DNA of 64,000 nt from Pedobacter cryophilus. GTDB taxonomy: Bacteria > Bacteroidota > Bacteroidia > Sphingobacteriales > Sphingobacteriaceae. The notes beneath the pieces were generated by a model, which saw only the letters and a program-made list of their open reading frames with translations, was not told the DNA's origin and searched no databases. The DNA is taken from the NCBI RefSeq assembly GCF_005116455.1, contig NZ_SWBP01000002.1, positions 124,001-188,000 of the forward strand, in the 5' to 3' direction. A program made the position numbers and the translations under genes. Shown here one piece after another: positions 26,818 through 36,117 of the stretch (its first letter is position 1; every line of letters begins with the position of its first letter).

Positions 26818-27922
26818 AAGCTTGAGGTTTAGATAGGTTAATTTTTAAACGTAAAAAGAAAGTATGATTTTTTTGGTAGTAAACCATTTCATGTTGTTGA
26901 GGATAAAACAATGCCAGTCTCTTGGTCAGGTTTAATAATCCTAAGCTATTTCCTGATTGTTGATCCTTTCTGATAGGGTTACTTGTTTTTAATAAAAAAT
27001 ATCCCTTACGGAAGGATAAATGTATTCGCCCTGGTTGTTTAGCATCACTAAGTTCACCATGTTGAAACATGTTTTCGACCACGGTAATTAAAATATAGGG
27101 GAGGATGAAAGGGTTTTTATCTTGTGGTTCAATGAAATTTTTCACAACAATATGAAACGACTTTCTTAGTAATTGTAATTTAATGAAATGAGAAATATAG
27201 TTTAATTCGTCTTTTAATGGAACCGTAGAGGTAGAACTTTTACCCATTAAATTATAGCGCATCAATTCTGCAAATGAAAGTAAATGTGAGGCTATGTTTT
27301 TATCGACTTTCCGGATTTCGTTATACAAAAAATTTAGTTGATTGAATAAAGCATGAGGATGGATTTGTGCTTTGATAAAAGCATTTTCTGTAAGTAATAA
27401 ATCAGTTTTTAATTGTATGGCCTCTAATTCACTGGTTAATTGTGTTTTTTCTAATGCGGAGATGTTTTTGTTTTTTTGAATCACAGTTAATGCCGTCCAA
27501 TATGCTGTACTTAAACCCAAAATATAGAGCGCTCTATAAATACTGGCCAATAGGAAAACAGGGTTAGTGGGCGATAGGGCAAGAGGGTTAATTTGTAAAT
27601 AAAAGAGCAAATAATAAATTCCATATCCGCACAGATAATAAAAAAAGAGTTCTAAAATTATAGCAAGGGCTAGTTTATGAATTGATTTTAAGGTTTTTTT
27701 GACCATCCTGTTTAATACCAGATAAGTATGGATATAAAACAAAGTGGCATAAAGTAGATAATGGATTAAGTAATCTAAGAAATGATGAAAATAGCCATAA
27801 AAACTAGCGGCTAAACTTACCTCATAAGTGATGAAAATTAACCACCCCAGTAGATGAAAAAATATCGTTTTCGAATTTTTTAAATCCAATAATAGATCAC
27901 TGATATCACGCATTGTTTTCAT
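26810..27922 (-). CDS. LytS/YehU-type sensor histidine kinase
   Basis: The frame extends to 28021, but the ATG at 27922 (or 27913) fits better: the upstream residues are atypical, and a later start leaves about 90 bases of divergent promoter space before the small gene on the other strand. The resulting protein is about 370 residues with four to five membrane helices in its first 170 residues. The phospho-acceptor region AQIHPHALFNQLNFLYNEIR is the His_kinase family motif. The ATPase domain has ILPYILITVVENMFQHGEL and the later NSLGLLNL. It has no large periplasmic sensor, so the signal may be membrane-associated, for example a peptide. It forms an operon with the LytTR regulator. Confidence 0.88.
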   Translation of the reverse strand: MKTMRDISDLLLDLKNSKTIFFHLLGWLIFITYEVSLAASFYGYFHHFLDYLIHYLLYATLFYIHTYLVLNRMVKKTLKSIHKLALAIILELFFYYLCGYGIYYLLFYLQINPLALSPTNPVFLLASIYRALYILGLSTAYWTALTVIQKNKNISALEKTQLTSELEAIQLKTDLLLTENAFIKAQIHPHALFNQLNFLYNEIRKVDKNIASHLLSFAELMRYNLMGKSSTSTVPLKDELNYISHFIKLQLLRKSFHIVVKNFIEPQDKNPFILPYILITVVENMFQHGELSDAKQPGRIHLSFRKGYFLLKTSNPIRKDQQSGNSLGLLNLTKRLALFYPQQHEMVYYQKNHTFFLRLKINLSKPQAYV

Positions 27923-28009
27923 TTCAGCAAACGAAAGATGTTGTTCGGGTAAAAAACTTGTAATTAAAGGAGTTGCGTTATAAATTAAATGTAAATAAAA
28001 TAATATAAA

Positions 28010-28144
28010 ATGATGAAACAATTAGAGGAATTGCCCAAAATCAAGGTCAAAAGACGATTCATTTCTGAATCTAAAAAGAAGGAGAGTAAGTGTTTTACAG
28101 ATCCTACAGTAATTATTCTAACAACAGTAACTTATGTTGGTTAA
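28010..28144 (+). CDS. Candidate RiPP (lanthipeptide-like) precursor peptide, 44 residues
   Basis: This small frame is too short for the usual gene length cut-off. It reads from ATG 28010 (or 28013) to TAA 28142. The first half is charged and helical (KQLEELPKIKVKRRFISES), like a leader. The second half is a short hydrophobic segment with one Cys and five Thr (KCFTDPTVIILTTVTYVG), the residues that LanB and cyclases would act on. No double-glycine cleavage site is seen. It is divergent from the LytTR two-component genes, lies 2.1 kb from the split LanB, and is followed by a strong terminator at 28168-28202. This supports a real, separately transcribed gene. No LanC, protease or exporter gene is in the window. 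Function is inferred from context. Confidence 0.55.
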   Translation: MMKQLEELPKIKVKRRFISESKKKESKCFTDPTVIILTTVTYVG

Positions 28145-28167
28145 TAATTTATTTTAGTCTTTGAATG

Positions 28168-28202
28168 CCCCGAATAATTAATTTTTTTCGGGGTGTTTTT
28201 TT
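28168..28202 (+). terminator. Terminator of the candidate precursor gene
   Basis: Stem CCCCGAA / TTCGGGG followed by TGTTTTTTT, 23 bases after the small frame's stop codon. A dedicated terminator supports transcription of the small gene. Confidence 0.85.
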
Positions 28203-28211
28203 AACCTAAGA

Positions 28212-29540
28212 TTAGGTACCAGCTTCCGCGGCGATGAGCGGCGAGAGTATCATTAGAAAACTGATTCCCAAAGGTTCACCACTAAAGCAAGCCAGTATTC
28301 CAAACCACGGGGATCCCGAAATGAATTCGGGATGACAGTAATAGAGGAGGGTTCGTCTTTCAAAGGGTTGGTGTTCCAAAGGTTCATCGTTTATGTAAGC
28401 CAGTGTGTCAAAACTCAAAACCCTTCGACTCCGCTCAGGGTGACAAGTAATACGGTGGGTTCGTCTTGCAAAGGCCTAGATTTCCATTGGAATATGAATT
28501 CCAAATCAAGCTACAGAACTAGCCAGACAACCCAAAGTACAGCGTCAAATTCCGCCTTGGCGGTTGCGGATAGCAGAACAGAAATAAAAGCAGAACCTTT
28601 GGAAGCAAGCGGCGAAGCGGTGGCTTTTTGGTTCCTTTTCAGCTAAAGGAACCTGCGTTAGCATGCTTGAGAGCAAAAGAAACAATAAAAAACCTGCGAA
28701 AAAAGGAACTAGGCCTCCACGGCAATGAGTGGCGAGAGTATCATTGGAAAACTAATTTTCAAAGGTACATCGCTTCTTAAAGCCAATGTTCAATACGACA
28801 AAACCCTTCGACTCCGCTCAGGATGACAGGAGGGTCAGAGTTCGTCTTGCAAAGCATCGGATCTCCAAAGGTTCACCACTAAATTAAGCCAGTATTCCAA
28901 ACTGCGGGGATCCCGAAATGAATTCGGGATGACAGCAAGAGAGGAGGGTTCGTCTTGTAAAGAGTTGTGGTTCAAAAGGTTCATCGCTGATGTAAGCCAG
29001 TGGTTAAAAAACCAGAACCCTTCGACTCCGCTCAGGGTGACAATTAATACGGTGGGTTCGTCTTGCAAAGGATTGGATTCCCATTGGAATACCTATTTCA
29101 AATCAAGCTACAGAACTAGCCAGACAACCCAAAGTACAGCGTCAAATTCCGCCTTGGCGATTGCGGATAGCAGAACAGAAATAAAAGCAGAACCTTTGGA
29201 AGCAAGCGGCGAAGCGGTGGCATTTTGTTACTTTTTTGCTAAAGAATCCTGCGTAAGCATGCTTGAGGGCAAAAGAAACAATAAAAAACCTGCGAAAAAA
29301 GTAATAGGCACCCGCGGCCATGAGCGGCGTGAATATCATTGGAAATCGGATTTTCAAAGGTTCACCACTTATTTAAACCAGTATTCCACAACCCAAAACC
29401 CTTCGACTCCGCTCAGGGTGACAGGAAAGGGGCAGGGTTCGTCTTGCAAAGAATCGAATTCCCAAAGGTGCATCACTAAATTAAGCCTTATTCCTCACCA
29501 CAGAGATCCCGAAATGAATTCGGGATGACAGCAAGGAGGG
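28212..29540 (+). repeat. Composite repeat array
   Basis: No gene seen in the 1.4 kb up to the GT2 gene. It has the same modules and orientation as 8.3-9.7 kb. Two near-identical long TTCCGCCTTGGCG(A/G)TTGCGG modules lie at about 28485-28770 and 29078-29365, in the form GGCGAAGCGGTGGC without the CCTGCCGGCAGG insert. Type 1 REP arms lie near 28420, 28803, 29017 and 29399. Type 2 palindromes lie near 28308, 28907 and 29506. Open frames here are repeat translations. Confidence 0.88.
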
Positions 29541-29595
29541 GAAGTTAAACAAATCCAATTTTTTTATTCCCTATAATTTCTTTAAAATTGAACCC

Positions 29596-30354
29596 ATGCT
29601 GATTTCCATTATCACTGCGACTTATAATTCTGAAGAATATCTAGCAGAGGCCATTAATTCTTATCAAAAGCAAACTCATGTAGAGAAAGAATTGATCATC
29701 ATAGATGGAAAATCCACAGATAAAACATTAGAAGTAATTAAAGAACATGCTGCACAAATAAATTATTTGGTTTCCGAAACCGATCAGGGAATTTATGATG
29801 CACTAAATAAAGGAATTAAGGTAGCCAATGGTCAAATTATAGGGATTCTTCATTCCGACGATCTTTTTTATAGTCAGGATGTCTTATCCGAAGTGAGCAA
29901 AGTTTTTAAAGAAAACCCAAATTTGGAAGCCGTTTATGGCGATTTACAATACGTGAAACGAAATGATACCACCACCATTATCCGAAAATGGATTTCTGGT
30001 TCTTTTAGTAAAGAAAAAATGAGCTGGGGTTGGATGCCCCCTCATCCTGCACTTTTTATCAGAAAAGAATGTTTTGAGAAATTTGGAGACTATGATCTTA
30101 GATATAAATCTGCGGCAGATTACGATTTGATTCTGCGTTTTTTATATAAAAACAACATCAAAACTGAATATATTCCCAAGGTGTTGGTAAAAATGAGAGT
30201 GGGTGGTTTAAGTAATTTATCCTTAAAAAACAGATGGAGAGCTAACCGAGAAGATTATAAGGCTATGCAAGAAAATGAGATTCCTTTTGCTTTTTTTGTG
30301 GCGATATTAAAACCTTTAAGAAAATTGAATCAATTCTGGAACAAAAATGCCTAA
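29596..30354 (+). CDS. Glycosyltransferase family 2
   Basis: This 252-residue GT-A enzyme has the N-terminal SIITATYNSEEYLAEAINS, the donor-binding ELIIIDGKSTDKTLEVI and the metal-binding region GILHSDDLFYS (HSDD in place of DxD), followed by the acceptor segment PHPALFIRKECF. It transfers a sugar from an NDP-sugar at the cytoplasmic membrane face. No membrane helix is evident. It lies nine bases before the WecA-like gene, so the two probably form an operon that starts lipid-linked glycan assembly and adds the next sugar. It is isolated from other glycan genes by repeats. Confidence 0.9.
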   Translation: MLISIITATYNSEEYLAEAINSYQKQTHVEKELIIIDGKSTDKTLEVIKEHAAQINYLVSETDQGIYDALNKGIKVANGQIIGILHSDDLFYSQDVLSEVSKVFKENPNLEAVYGDLQYVKRNDTTTIIRKWISGSFSKEKMSWGWMPPHPALFIRKECFEKFGDYDLRYKSAADYDLILRFLYKNNIKTEYIPKVLVKMRVGGLSNLSLKNRWRANREDYKAMQENEIPFAFFVAILKPLRKLNQFWNKNA

Positions 30355-30363
30355 TTTTAAATC

Positions 30364-31476
30364 GTGAATTTTGATTTGTCTATATTCGATACAGAGTGGC
30401 TGTATTATTTAGTGGTGATAGTGATCTCTGGTTTGGTATCATTCATTGCTATACCCTCCATTATTTTTGTGGCCCGAGAGCGGCATTTATACGATGATTT
30501 ACAGAGCGATAGAAAAGAACATGATCATGGCATTCCAAGGTTAGGGGGAGTGGCGATCTTTTGTAGCTTCACTATTGTTTCGTTGCTTTTTGCTAAATAC
30601 GATGCTTTTTTACCCACCAATATTTTGCTCACCTCATGTATCATTCTATTTGCCGTAGGTTTAAAAGATGATTTGGCAGGAGCAGGACCAGGGACAAAAT
30701 TTATGATGCAGTTTTTGGTTGCGGCCATTTTGGTGGTTTTAGGAAACGTACGTTTAACTAGTTTGTATGGTGTTTTTAATGTGCAGGAAATTCCATTTTC
30801 AGCAAGTATTATCTTATCAGTTATCATTATTATGTTTGTGGTGAATGCTTTTAATTTAATTGATGGAATTGATGGTTTAGCGGGAACCATTGGATTGGTG
30901 GTTTGCCTTACTTTTGCTGTACTATTTATTCACATGGGGCAAGTAGAAATGGCTTCTTTGGCTTTCAGTATGGTGGGTGCATTGGTCGGTTTTCTTTATT
31001 ATAACTACAGTCCCGCCCGTATATTTATGGGTGATACAGGGAGTTTGCTTTTAGGTTTGATCTCAGTTGTATTAGGAATAAAATTCATAGAACTCAATAA
31101 GTTCAGCCCTTCCAATTACGATCCTGTTTTTTCCTCTGCACCTGCAATTGCCGTGGCGGTTATTATTATCCCTTTATTTGATACTTTCAGGGTTTTTTCT
31201 TTACGGATTTTAAAAAGAAAATCTCCTTTCGCAGCCGATCGTAATCATATTCATCACCGTATTTTACGCTTAGGGTTCAGCCATATTCAAACGACTTGTC
31301 TGTTGGCATTAACCAATTTAATTTTTATTTATTTAGCCCTTGAATTCCGAGATTGGGGTAATTTTGTATTGATATTTCTTTTCTTAGGGATCTGTTTTCT
31401 TATCAATTGGGTCACAACTGTTTTAATCAGAGTTAAAGACAGAAAGAGCTTTAAATTGGTTTATTTTTTTAAGTAA
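30364..31476 (+). CDS. WecA/MraY-family undecaprenyl-phosphate GlcNAc-1-phosphate transferase-like enzyme
   Basis: The 370-residue polytopic membrane enzyme uses a GTG start at 30364, nine bases after the GT2 gene. It shows the family landmarks in order: HDHGIPRLGGVAI, the Asp pair in [36 protein letters not shown] and the C-terminal HHRILRLG. About ten membrane helices are expected. Family members move a sugar-1-phosphate from a UDP-sugar to undecaprenyl phosphate, starting O-antigen, teichoic acid or exopolysaccharide synthesis. It is distinct from the mraY gene in the dcw cluster. The HHR motif fits WecA/TagO more than MraY, but the sugar is not certain. Confidence 0.9.
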   Translation: MNFDLSIFDTEWLYYLVVIVISGLVSFIAIPSIIFVARERHLYDDLQSDRKEHDHGIPRLGGVAIFCSFTIVSLLFAKYDAFLPTNILLTSCIILFAVGLKDDLAGAGPGTKFMMQFLVAAILVVLGNVRLTSLYGVFNVQEIPFSASIILSVIIIMFVVNAFNLIDGIDGLAGTIGLVVCLTFAVLFIHMGQVEMASLAFSMVGALVGFLYYNYSPARIFMGDTGSLLLGLISVVLGIKFIELNKFSPSNYDPVFSSAPAIAVAVIIIPLFDTFRVFSLRILKRKSPFAADRNHIHHRILRLGFSHIQTTCLLALTNLIFIYLALEFRDWGNFVLIFLFLGICFLINWVTTVLIRVKDRKSFKLVYFFK

Positions 31477-31499
31477 TCAGAGAATCCATTCCAATTCCA

Positions 31500-33500
31500 A
31501 TTAAATTTACGCAGAGCGACAAAGCAAGGCAGTTTTGCAGAGCGACAAAGCAAGGTCGGCCTTTGAAGATTTGGAAAGGAAGTCCAATAAATCTTTTGTA
31601 GAAACTTACCTAAAGCAGTATCCTCAGCACACCGACGAGTGTTGCATGAACTTTGTTAATTCACTGCCGTTCCCACGGCTTCGGTTTGCCTGCCTGCCGG
31701 CAGGCGCTTAAAGATTTATTGAGGCTAACTGAGTAAATATTCATCAGCCTTGATTTTTTGGTTCCTTTTTCATCAAGGAAAAAGTGACTAGGCTTAGCCC
31801 GCCAATGAGGGCTGGAAAGCCTTGAGGGAGAAGGCAAATAGCATTTCAATTGAAATAAAGTAATTCAATTCATAATCTCGCCGCTCATAGCCGCGGAAGC
31901 ATATTACTTTTTCTTTAGCAAAAAAGTAACAACTTGAGTGTAACGAAAGCATGAAGGCATTTAAAAAACAATAAACATGATGAATAAATGCCACCGCTTC
32001 CTGCCTGCCGGCAGGCATGGCGCCATTAGCTACAAAGTTTCTGCTTAAACTTCTTCATCACCACCGCTAATGCCAAGGCGGAATAATACAGTTATGAATG
32101 GTTAGTGCTAGATGTTCTGAATTTAATTTTGAAATTCACTATTCCAATTAAGATTATGCCTTTGCAAAGCCCATATGCATATAGATAAAGCAGAGCGACA
32201 AAGCAAGGCCGGCCTTTGAAGATTTGGAAAGGAAGTCCAATAAATCTTTTGTAGAAACTTACCTAAAGCACTACCCTCAGCAAACCGACGAGTGTTGCAG
32301 AAACTTTGTTGATTCACTGCCGTTCCCACGGCTTCGGTTTGCGCTTAAAGATTTATTGAGGCTAACTGAACAAATATTCATCATCCTTGATTTTTTGGTT
32401 CCTTTTTCATCAAGGAAAAAGTGACTAGGCTTAGCCCGCCAATGAGGGCTGGAAAGCCTTGAGGGAGAAGGCAAATAGCATTTCAATTGAAATAAAGTAA
32501 TTCAATTCATATACATCCGCTCATAGCCGCGGTTTGCCTAGTCCTTTTGCTTCAGCGCAAAAGGACCAAAACGCCGCCGCTACGCCGATTGCTACGAAAG
32601 GTTCTGCAAATATTTCTTCAATGCTACCCGCAATCGCCAAGGCGGAATAAGACGGTTATGAATGGTTAGTGCTAGATGTTCTGACGTTAATTTTGAAATT
32701 CATTATTCCAATTAAGATGGTGTCTTTGTAAAGTCATTATGCAGAGCAATTAAGCATATCAACAATGCAGAGCGACAAAGCAAGGACGGCCTTAAAGGAT
32801 TTGGAGGGAAAGCCCATAAATCTTTTGCATTGCCATACGTTTAGCACAAGCTTTAAACCTGCCTACCGGCAGGCAGGCAATCCGTAGAAGTGCTGTAGAA
32901 ACTTTATGCTTGCACTGCCCTTCCCACGGCTTCGGTTTGAGGTTAAAGATTTATTGAGGCTAACTGATCAAATATTCATCAGCCTTGATTTTTTGGTTCC
33001 TTTTTCATCAAGAAAAACTGCGAAGCACTCTTGAGAGCCTTTAAAAAACAATAAACAACTCGAAAAAAGGAACTAGGCTTAGCCCGCCAATGAGGGCAGG
33101 AAAGCCTTGAGGGAGAAGGCAAATAGCATTTCAATTGAAATAAAGTTATTCAATTCATAATCTCGCCGCTCATTAGCCGCTGAGGCCTAGTCCTTTTGCT
33201 TCAGCGCAAAAGGACCAAAACGCCGCCGCTTCGCCGATTGCTATGAAAGGTTCTGCAAATATTTCTTCAATGCTACCCGCAATCGCCAAGGCGGAATAAT
33301 ACGGTTATAAATGGTTAGTGCTAGATGTTCTGAATTTAATTTTGAAATTCACTATTCAATTGAGATGGTGGCTTTGCAATGTGGTATAGCAGAGCGACAA
33401 AGCAAGGCCGGCCTATTAGTCCCGATACGTATCGGGATGGAAAGGAAGTCCAATAAATCTTTTATAGAAACTTACTTAAAGCACTACCCTCAGCATAGGA
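31500..33500 (-). repeat. Three tandem copies of a ~580-650-base composite repeat, reverse orientation
   Basis: No gene seen in 2.1 kb. The start motif CAGAGCGACAAAGCAAGG occurs at 31512, 31538, 32191, 32768 and 33390, so the period varies (653, 577, 622). Each unit carries the TTCCTTTTTCATCAAG segment, a GCCCGCCAATGAGGGC hairpin and, in reverse, a relative of the long module (CGCCAAGGCGGAATAA). Copies differ by inserted palindromes: a CCTGCCGGCAGG type at 31690-31705 and TCCCGATACGTATCGGGA at 33420-33437. Confidence 0.88.
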
Positions 33501-33613
33501 GAGACCCTGCTTGAACAATAACACTACCAATCATCACTAAAAAATGATAAAAACAACAATACGCAAACCAGAAAAATTAATCCCATTTGGTAACTTGCAC
33601 AAAATTTTAGAAG

Positions 33614-34606
33614 ATGAAGGTTGCGATCAATGGGTTTGGGCGAATAGGGAGGACGGTTTTAAGGATTTTAGCAGAAAGAAGTAAGGTGGAAGTGGTTGCT
33701 ATCAATGATTTGACTGATACAGAAACTTTGGCACACCTGCTAAAATACGATTCCGTACATGGAAATTTCAAAGGAACCGTTACTTATGATCAAAATCACA
33801 TCATCATTAATGGTCAAAAAATTAAGGTTTTTGCCGAAAAAGATCCTGAAAATCTTCCTTGGTTAGCCTTAGATATAGATGTGGTGATAGAAGCAACAGG
33901 TAAATTTTTAACATCAGCTTTAGCTAACAAACATATAAAGGCAGGTGCTAAAAGAGTGATCCTTTCGGCTCCTTCTCCAGATAAACAAATCCCAACAATA
34001 GTATTAGGTGTGAATGATCAAGAGATAGATTGGAGTTTACCCATCATTTCAAATGCATCTTGTACCACTAATAATGTGGCCGCTATGGTGAAGGTTTTAG
34101 ACGATCATTGGGGAATTAAAGAAGGCTACATCACCACCGTACATTCCATGACGGGTGATCAAAATTTACATGATGCTCCGCATCGTGATTTAAGAAGAGC
34201 AAGAGCAGCTTCCTCCTCTATCATTCCAACCACTACAGGAGCGGCAAAAGCTATTACTAGTATTTTCCCTCATTTAGAAGGAAATTTAGGAGGTGCAGGA
34301 ATTAGGGTTCCGGTATTAAATGGCTCGCTGACCGATTTTACCTGCGTTTTAAAGAAACAACCTGCTTCGGTAGAAGAAATAAACCAAGCTTTTAAGGCTG
34401 CTGCCGATGGCGAATTACAGCATATATTAGAATATACCGAAGACCCCATCGTCTCCATAGATATTATTGATAATCCTCATTCCTGTATTTTCGATGCACA
34501 ATTAACCTCTATTGTGGGTGGAATGGTAAAAGTAGTAGGCTGGTATGATAATGAATATGGCTATTCCAGTAGATTAGCCGACCTTACCGAGAAAATTAAG
34601 CTTTAA
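33614..34606 (+). CDS. gap: Glyceraldehyde-3-phosphate dehydrogenase
   Basis: This 330-residue cytoplasmic enzyme oxidises glyceraldehyde-3-phosphate to 1,3-bisphosphoglycerate with NAD(P) in glycolysis. The Rossmann start is MKVAINGFGRIGR. The catalytic Cys150 sits in SNASCTTN, and the His lies in TVHSMTGDQ. The C-terminal WYDNEYGYSSR is conserved. Length is normal. Asp in the NDLTD stretch near residue 32 favours NAD. The next glycolytic gene, pgk, lies 1.5 kb downstream on the same strand, separated by a GNAT gene, a DUF559 gene and repeats. The two were probably once adjacent and later split by insertions. Confidence 0.96.
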   Translation: MKVAINGFGRIGRTVLRILAERSKVEVVAINDLTDTETLAHLLKYDSVHGNFKGTVTYDQNHIIINGQKIKVFAEKDPENLPWLALDIDVVIEATGKFLTSALANKHIKAGAKRVILSAPSPDKQIPTIVLGVNDQEIDWSLPIISNASCTTNNVAAMVKVLDDHWGIKEGYITTVHSMTGDQNLHDAPHRDLRRARAASSSIIPTTTGAAKAITSIFPHLEGNLGGAGIRVPVLNGSLTDFTCVLKKQPASVEEINQAFKAAADGELQHILEYTEDPIVSIDIIDNPHSCIFDAQLTSIVGGMVKVVGWYDNEYGYSSRLADLTEKIKL

Positions 34607-34616
34607 TTGCGCCAAA

Positions 34617-35051
34617 ATGATCAAATTTATACCAACAGTTGCAGTGCTTCCGCTTAGAAATAGCGTATTAAGAGAAGGAAAATTAAAAGACGAAGAATGT
34701 GTATTCTTAAATGATGATGCCTTAGATACCTTTCATTTAGGATATATTTTAGATCAAGAAGTAATTTCTGTAGTTACTTTTCATCACCAATCTCGACCAG
34801 GTTTTCCAGGAGAAGCCTTTCAGTTAAGAGGGATGGCAACTGATGCTGCATTTCAGGGCAAGGGTTACGGCAATCAATTGGTTAACTTTGCCATCGTATA
34901 TCTAAAAGGTCAAAAAGTAAATTATATATGGTGTAACGCCAGGCAAAAAGCATTCAAATTTTACCAAAGTTTAGGCTTCGAGTTCATCAGCGAAGAATTT
35001 GACATCCCCGGAATAGGCATTCACAAAGCCATGTATTTAAAAATTCAGTAA
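34617..35051 (+). CDS. GNAT-family N-acetyltransferase
   Basis: This 144-residue protein has the acetyl-CoA binding motif in GMATDAAFQGKGYGNQLVNF (Q-x-x-G-x-G) and the usual C-terminal AFKFYQSLGFEFISEEF. It transfers an acetyl group from acetyl-CoA to an unknown amine. It starts 10 bases after gap and could be cotranscribed with it. Nothing indicates a specific substrate. Confidence 0.88.
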   Translation: MIKFIPTVAVLPLRNSVLREGKLKDEECVFLNDDALDTFHLGYILDQEVISVVTFHHQSRPGFPGEAFQLRGMATDAAFQGKGYGNQLVNFAIVYLKGQKVNYIWCNARQKAFKFYQSLGFEFISEEFDIPGIGIHKAMYLKIQ

Positions 35052-35103
35052 ATAAAAAATCATCCATTCCAAGGCAATACAAAATTAACCACAATCTAGG
35101 TAT

Positions 35104-35230
35104 CCCCCTCACGGAGGGGGTTAGGGGGAGGATTCTCGCTGTTCTCATTAAAAACTCATCCATTTTAATCTAATACTCTTTTTAAACCACAATCTAGGTA
35201 TCCCCCTTACGGAGAGGGTTAGGGGGAGGA
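35104..35230 (+). repeat. Two CCCCCTCACGGAGGGGG-type repeats upstream of the DUF559 gene
   Basis: Copies at about 35104-35131 and 35200-35230. Each is preceded by an ACCACAATCTAGGTAT lead-in and followed by TTAGGGGGAGGA. Each forms a strong CCCC...GGGG hairpin. Three more copies lie downstream of the next gene. Confidence 0.9.
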
Positions 35231-35306
35231 ATAATGTAAAAAATATTCCAACTTATAGTTTAATTATCTATTTTAGTATCTCTAATCCGCTTAAAAACAA
35301 GCAACT

Positions 35307-35747
35307 ATGATTCCTGCGAGCAAAAATAATATCTGGCATTATAATAAAAATCTTAAATCATTTGCTTCTGCGAATAGAAAAGACATGACTAAAGCAGAAG
35401 CTTGTTTATGGAAATTCGTCTTAAGTGGCAGACAAATGATGGGCTATCAATTTAGAAGGCAGCGACCTATTTTAAACTATATCGCAGATTTTATGTGTAA
35501 AGAGTTAATGTTGATTATTGAAGCTGATGGTTTAACTCATCAATGGGAGGAGAATGCTAAAAAAGATATGATAAGAGAAGAAGTGTTAGAATCTTTAGGA
35601 TTTACTGTGATTAGATTTACTGATCAAGAAATACTAAGAGATATTACAAATGTAATTAGGGTGGTAGAATATTATATTGAAGATTTTAAGGAAAAATCAG
35701 TTTTACTACCTCCTTTAATTCCTCCGCCAGCGGATAAGAATACCTAA
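35307..35747 (+). CDS. DUF559-family endonuclease-like protein
   Basis: This 146-residue protein has the Vsr/PD-(D/E)XK-like core of DUF559. ANRKDMTKAEACLWKFV is followed by the FRRQRPILNYIADFMCKELM motif, then LIIEADGLTHQWEENAKKD with the expected acidic residues, and LGFTVIRFTDQEIL. The family is thought to cut DNA, but its biological job is unclear to me. The last dozen residues (LLPPLIPPPADKNT) are encoded by sequence resembling the surrounding C-rich repeats, and the gene is flanked by two such repeats upstream and three downstream. Confidence 0.82.
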   Translation: MIPASKNNIWHYNKNLKSFASANRKDMTKAEACLWKFVLSGRQMMGYQFRRQRPILNYIADFMCKELMLIIEADGLTHQWEENAKKDMIREEVLESLGFTVIRFTDQEILRDITNVIRVVEYYIEDFKEKSVLLPPLIPPPADKNT

Positions 35748-35794
35748 ATAGCTTACATCTCAAACGTACTATTATCCATTATCGACAATCTAGG

Positions 35795-36020
35795 TATCCC
35801 CCTCTCGGAGGGGGCAGGGGGAGGTTTTCATTCTCAATTTTAAAAAACTAAATTTGAAACCTACCACAATCTTTAAACCACAATTTAGGTATTCCGCCTC
35901 ACGGAGGGGGTTAGGGGGAGGATTCTTGATTTTTCCGTTAAAATAAAATCTATCTCAAACAAGATATTTAAATCACAATATGGGTATCCCCCTCACGGAG
36001 GGGGTTAGGGGGAGGTTTTT
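35795..36020 (+). repeat. Three CCCCCTCACGGAGGGGG-type repeats downstream of the DUF559 gene
   Basis: Copies at about 35797-35825, 35891-35922 and 35983-36018, with the same lead-in and GGTTAGGGGGAGG tail as those upstream of the nuclease gene. The 370-base gap before pgk holds no gene. Confidence 0.9.
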
Positions 36021-36117
36021 TAATTCACTCAAAAAAAACATAAAAACGGAGGGGCGCATTTCAAAATTAACCCAAAATTTAATCTAATTCCTTAGTTTAG
36101 CACCTCAAATTTAGAAC

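Noticed and set aside
31500-33500. Small open frames of 60-75 residues in the tandem 600-base units
   Set aside because: They recur only because the DNA repeats, differ between copies by indels and palindrome insertions that break frame, and lack start signals.
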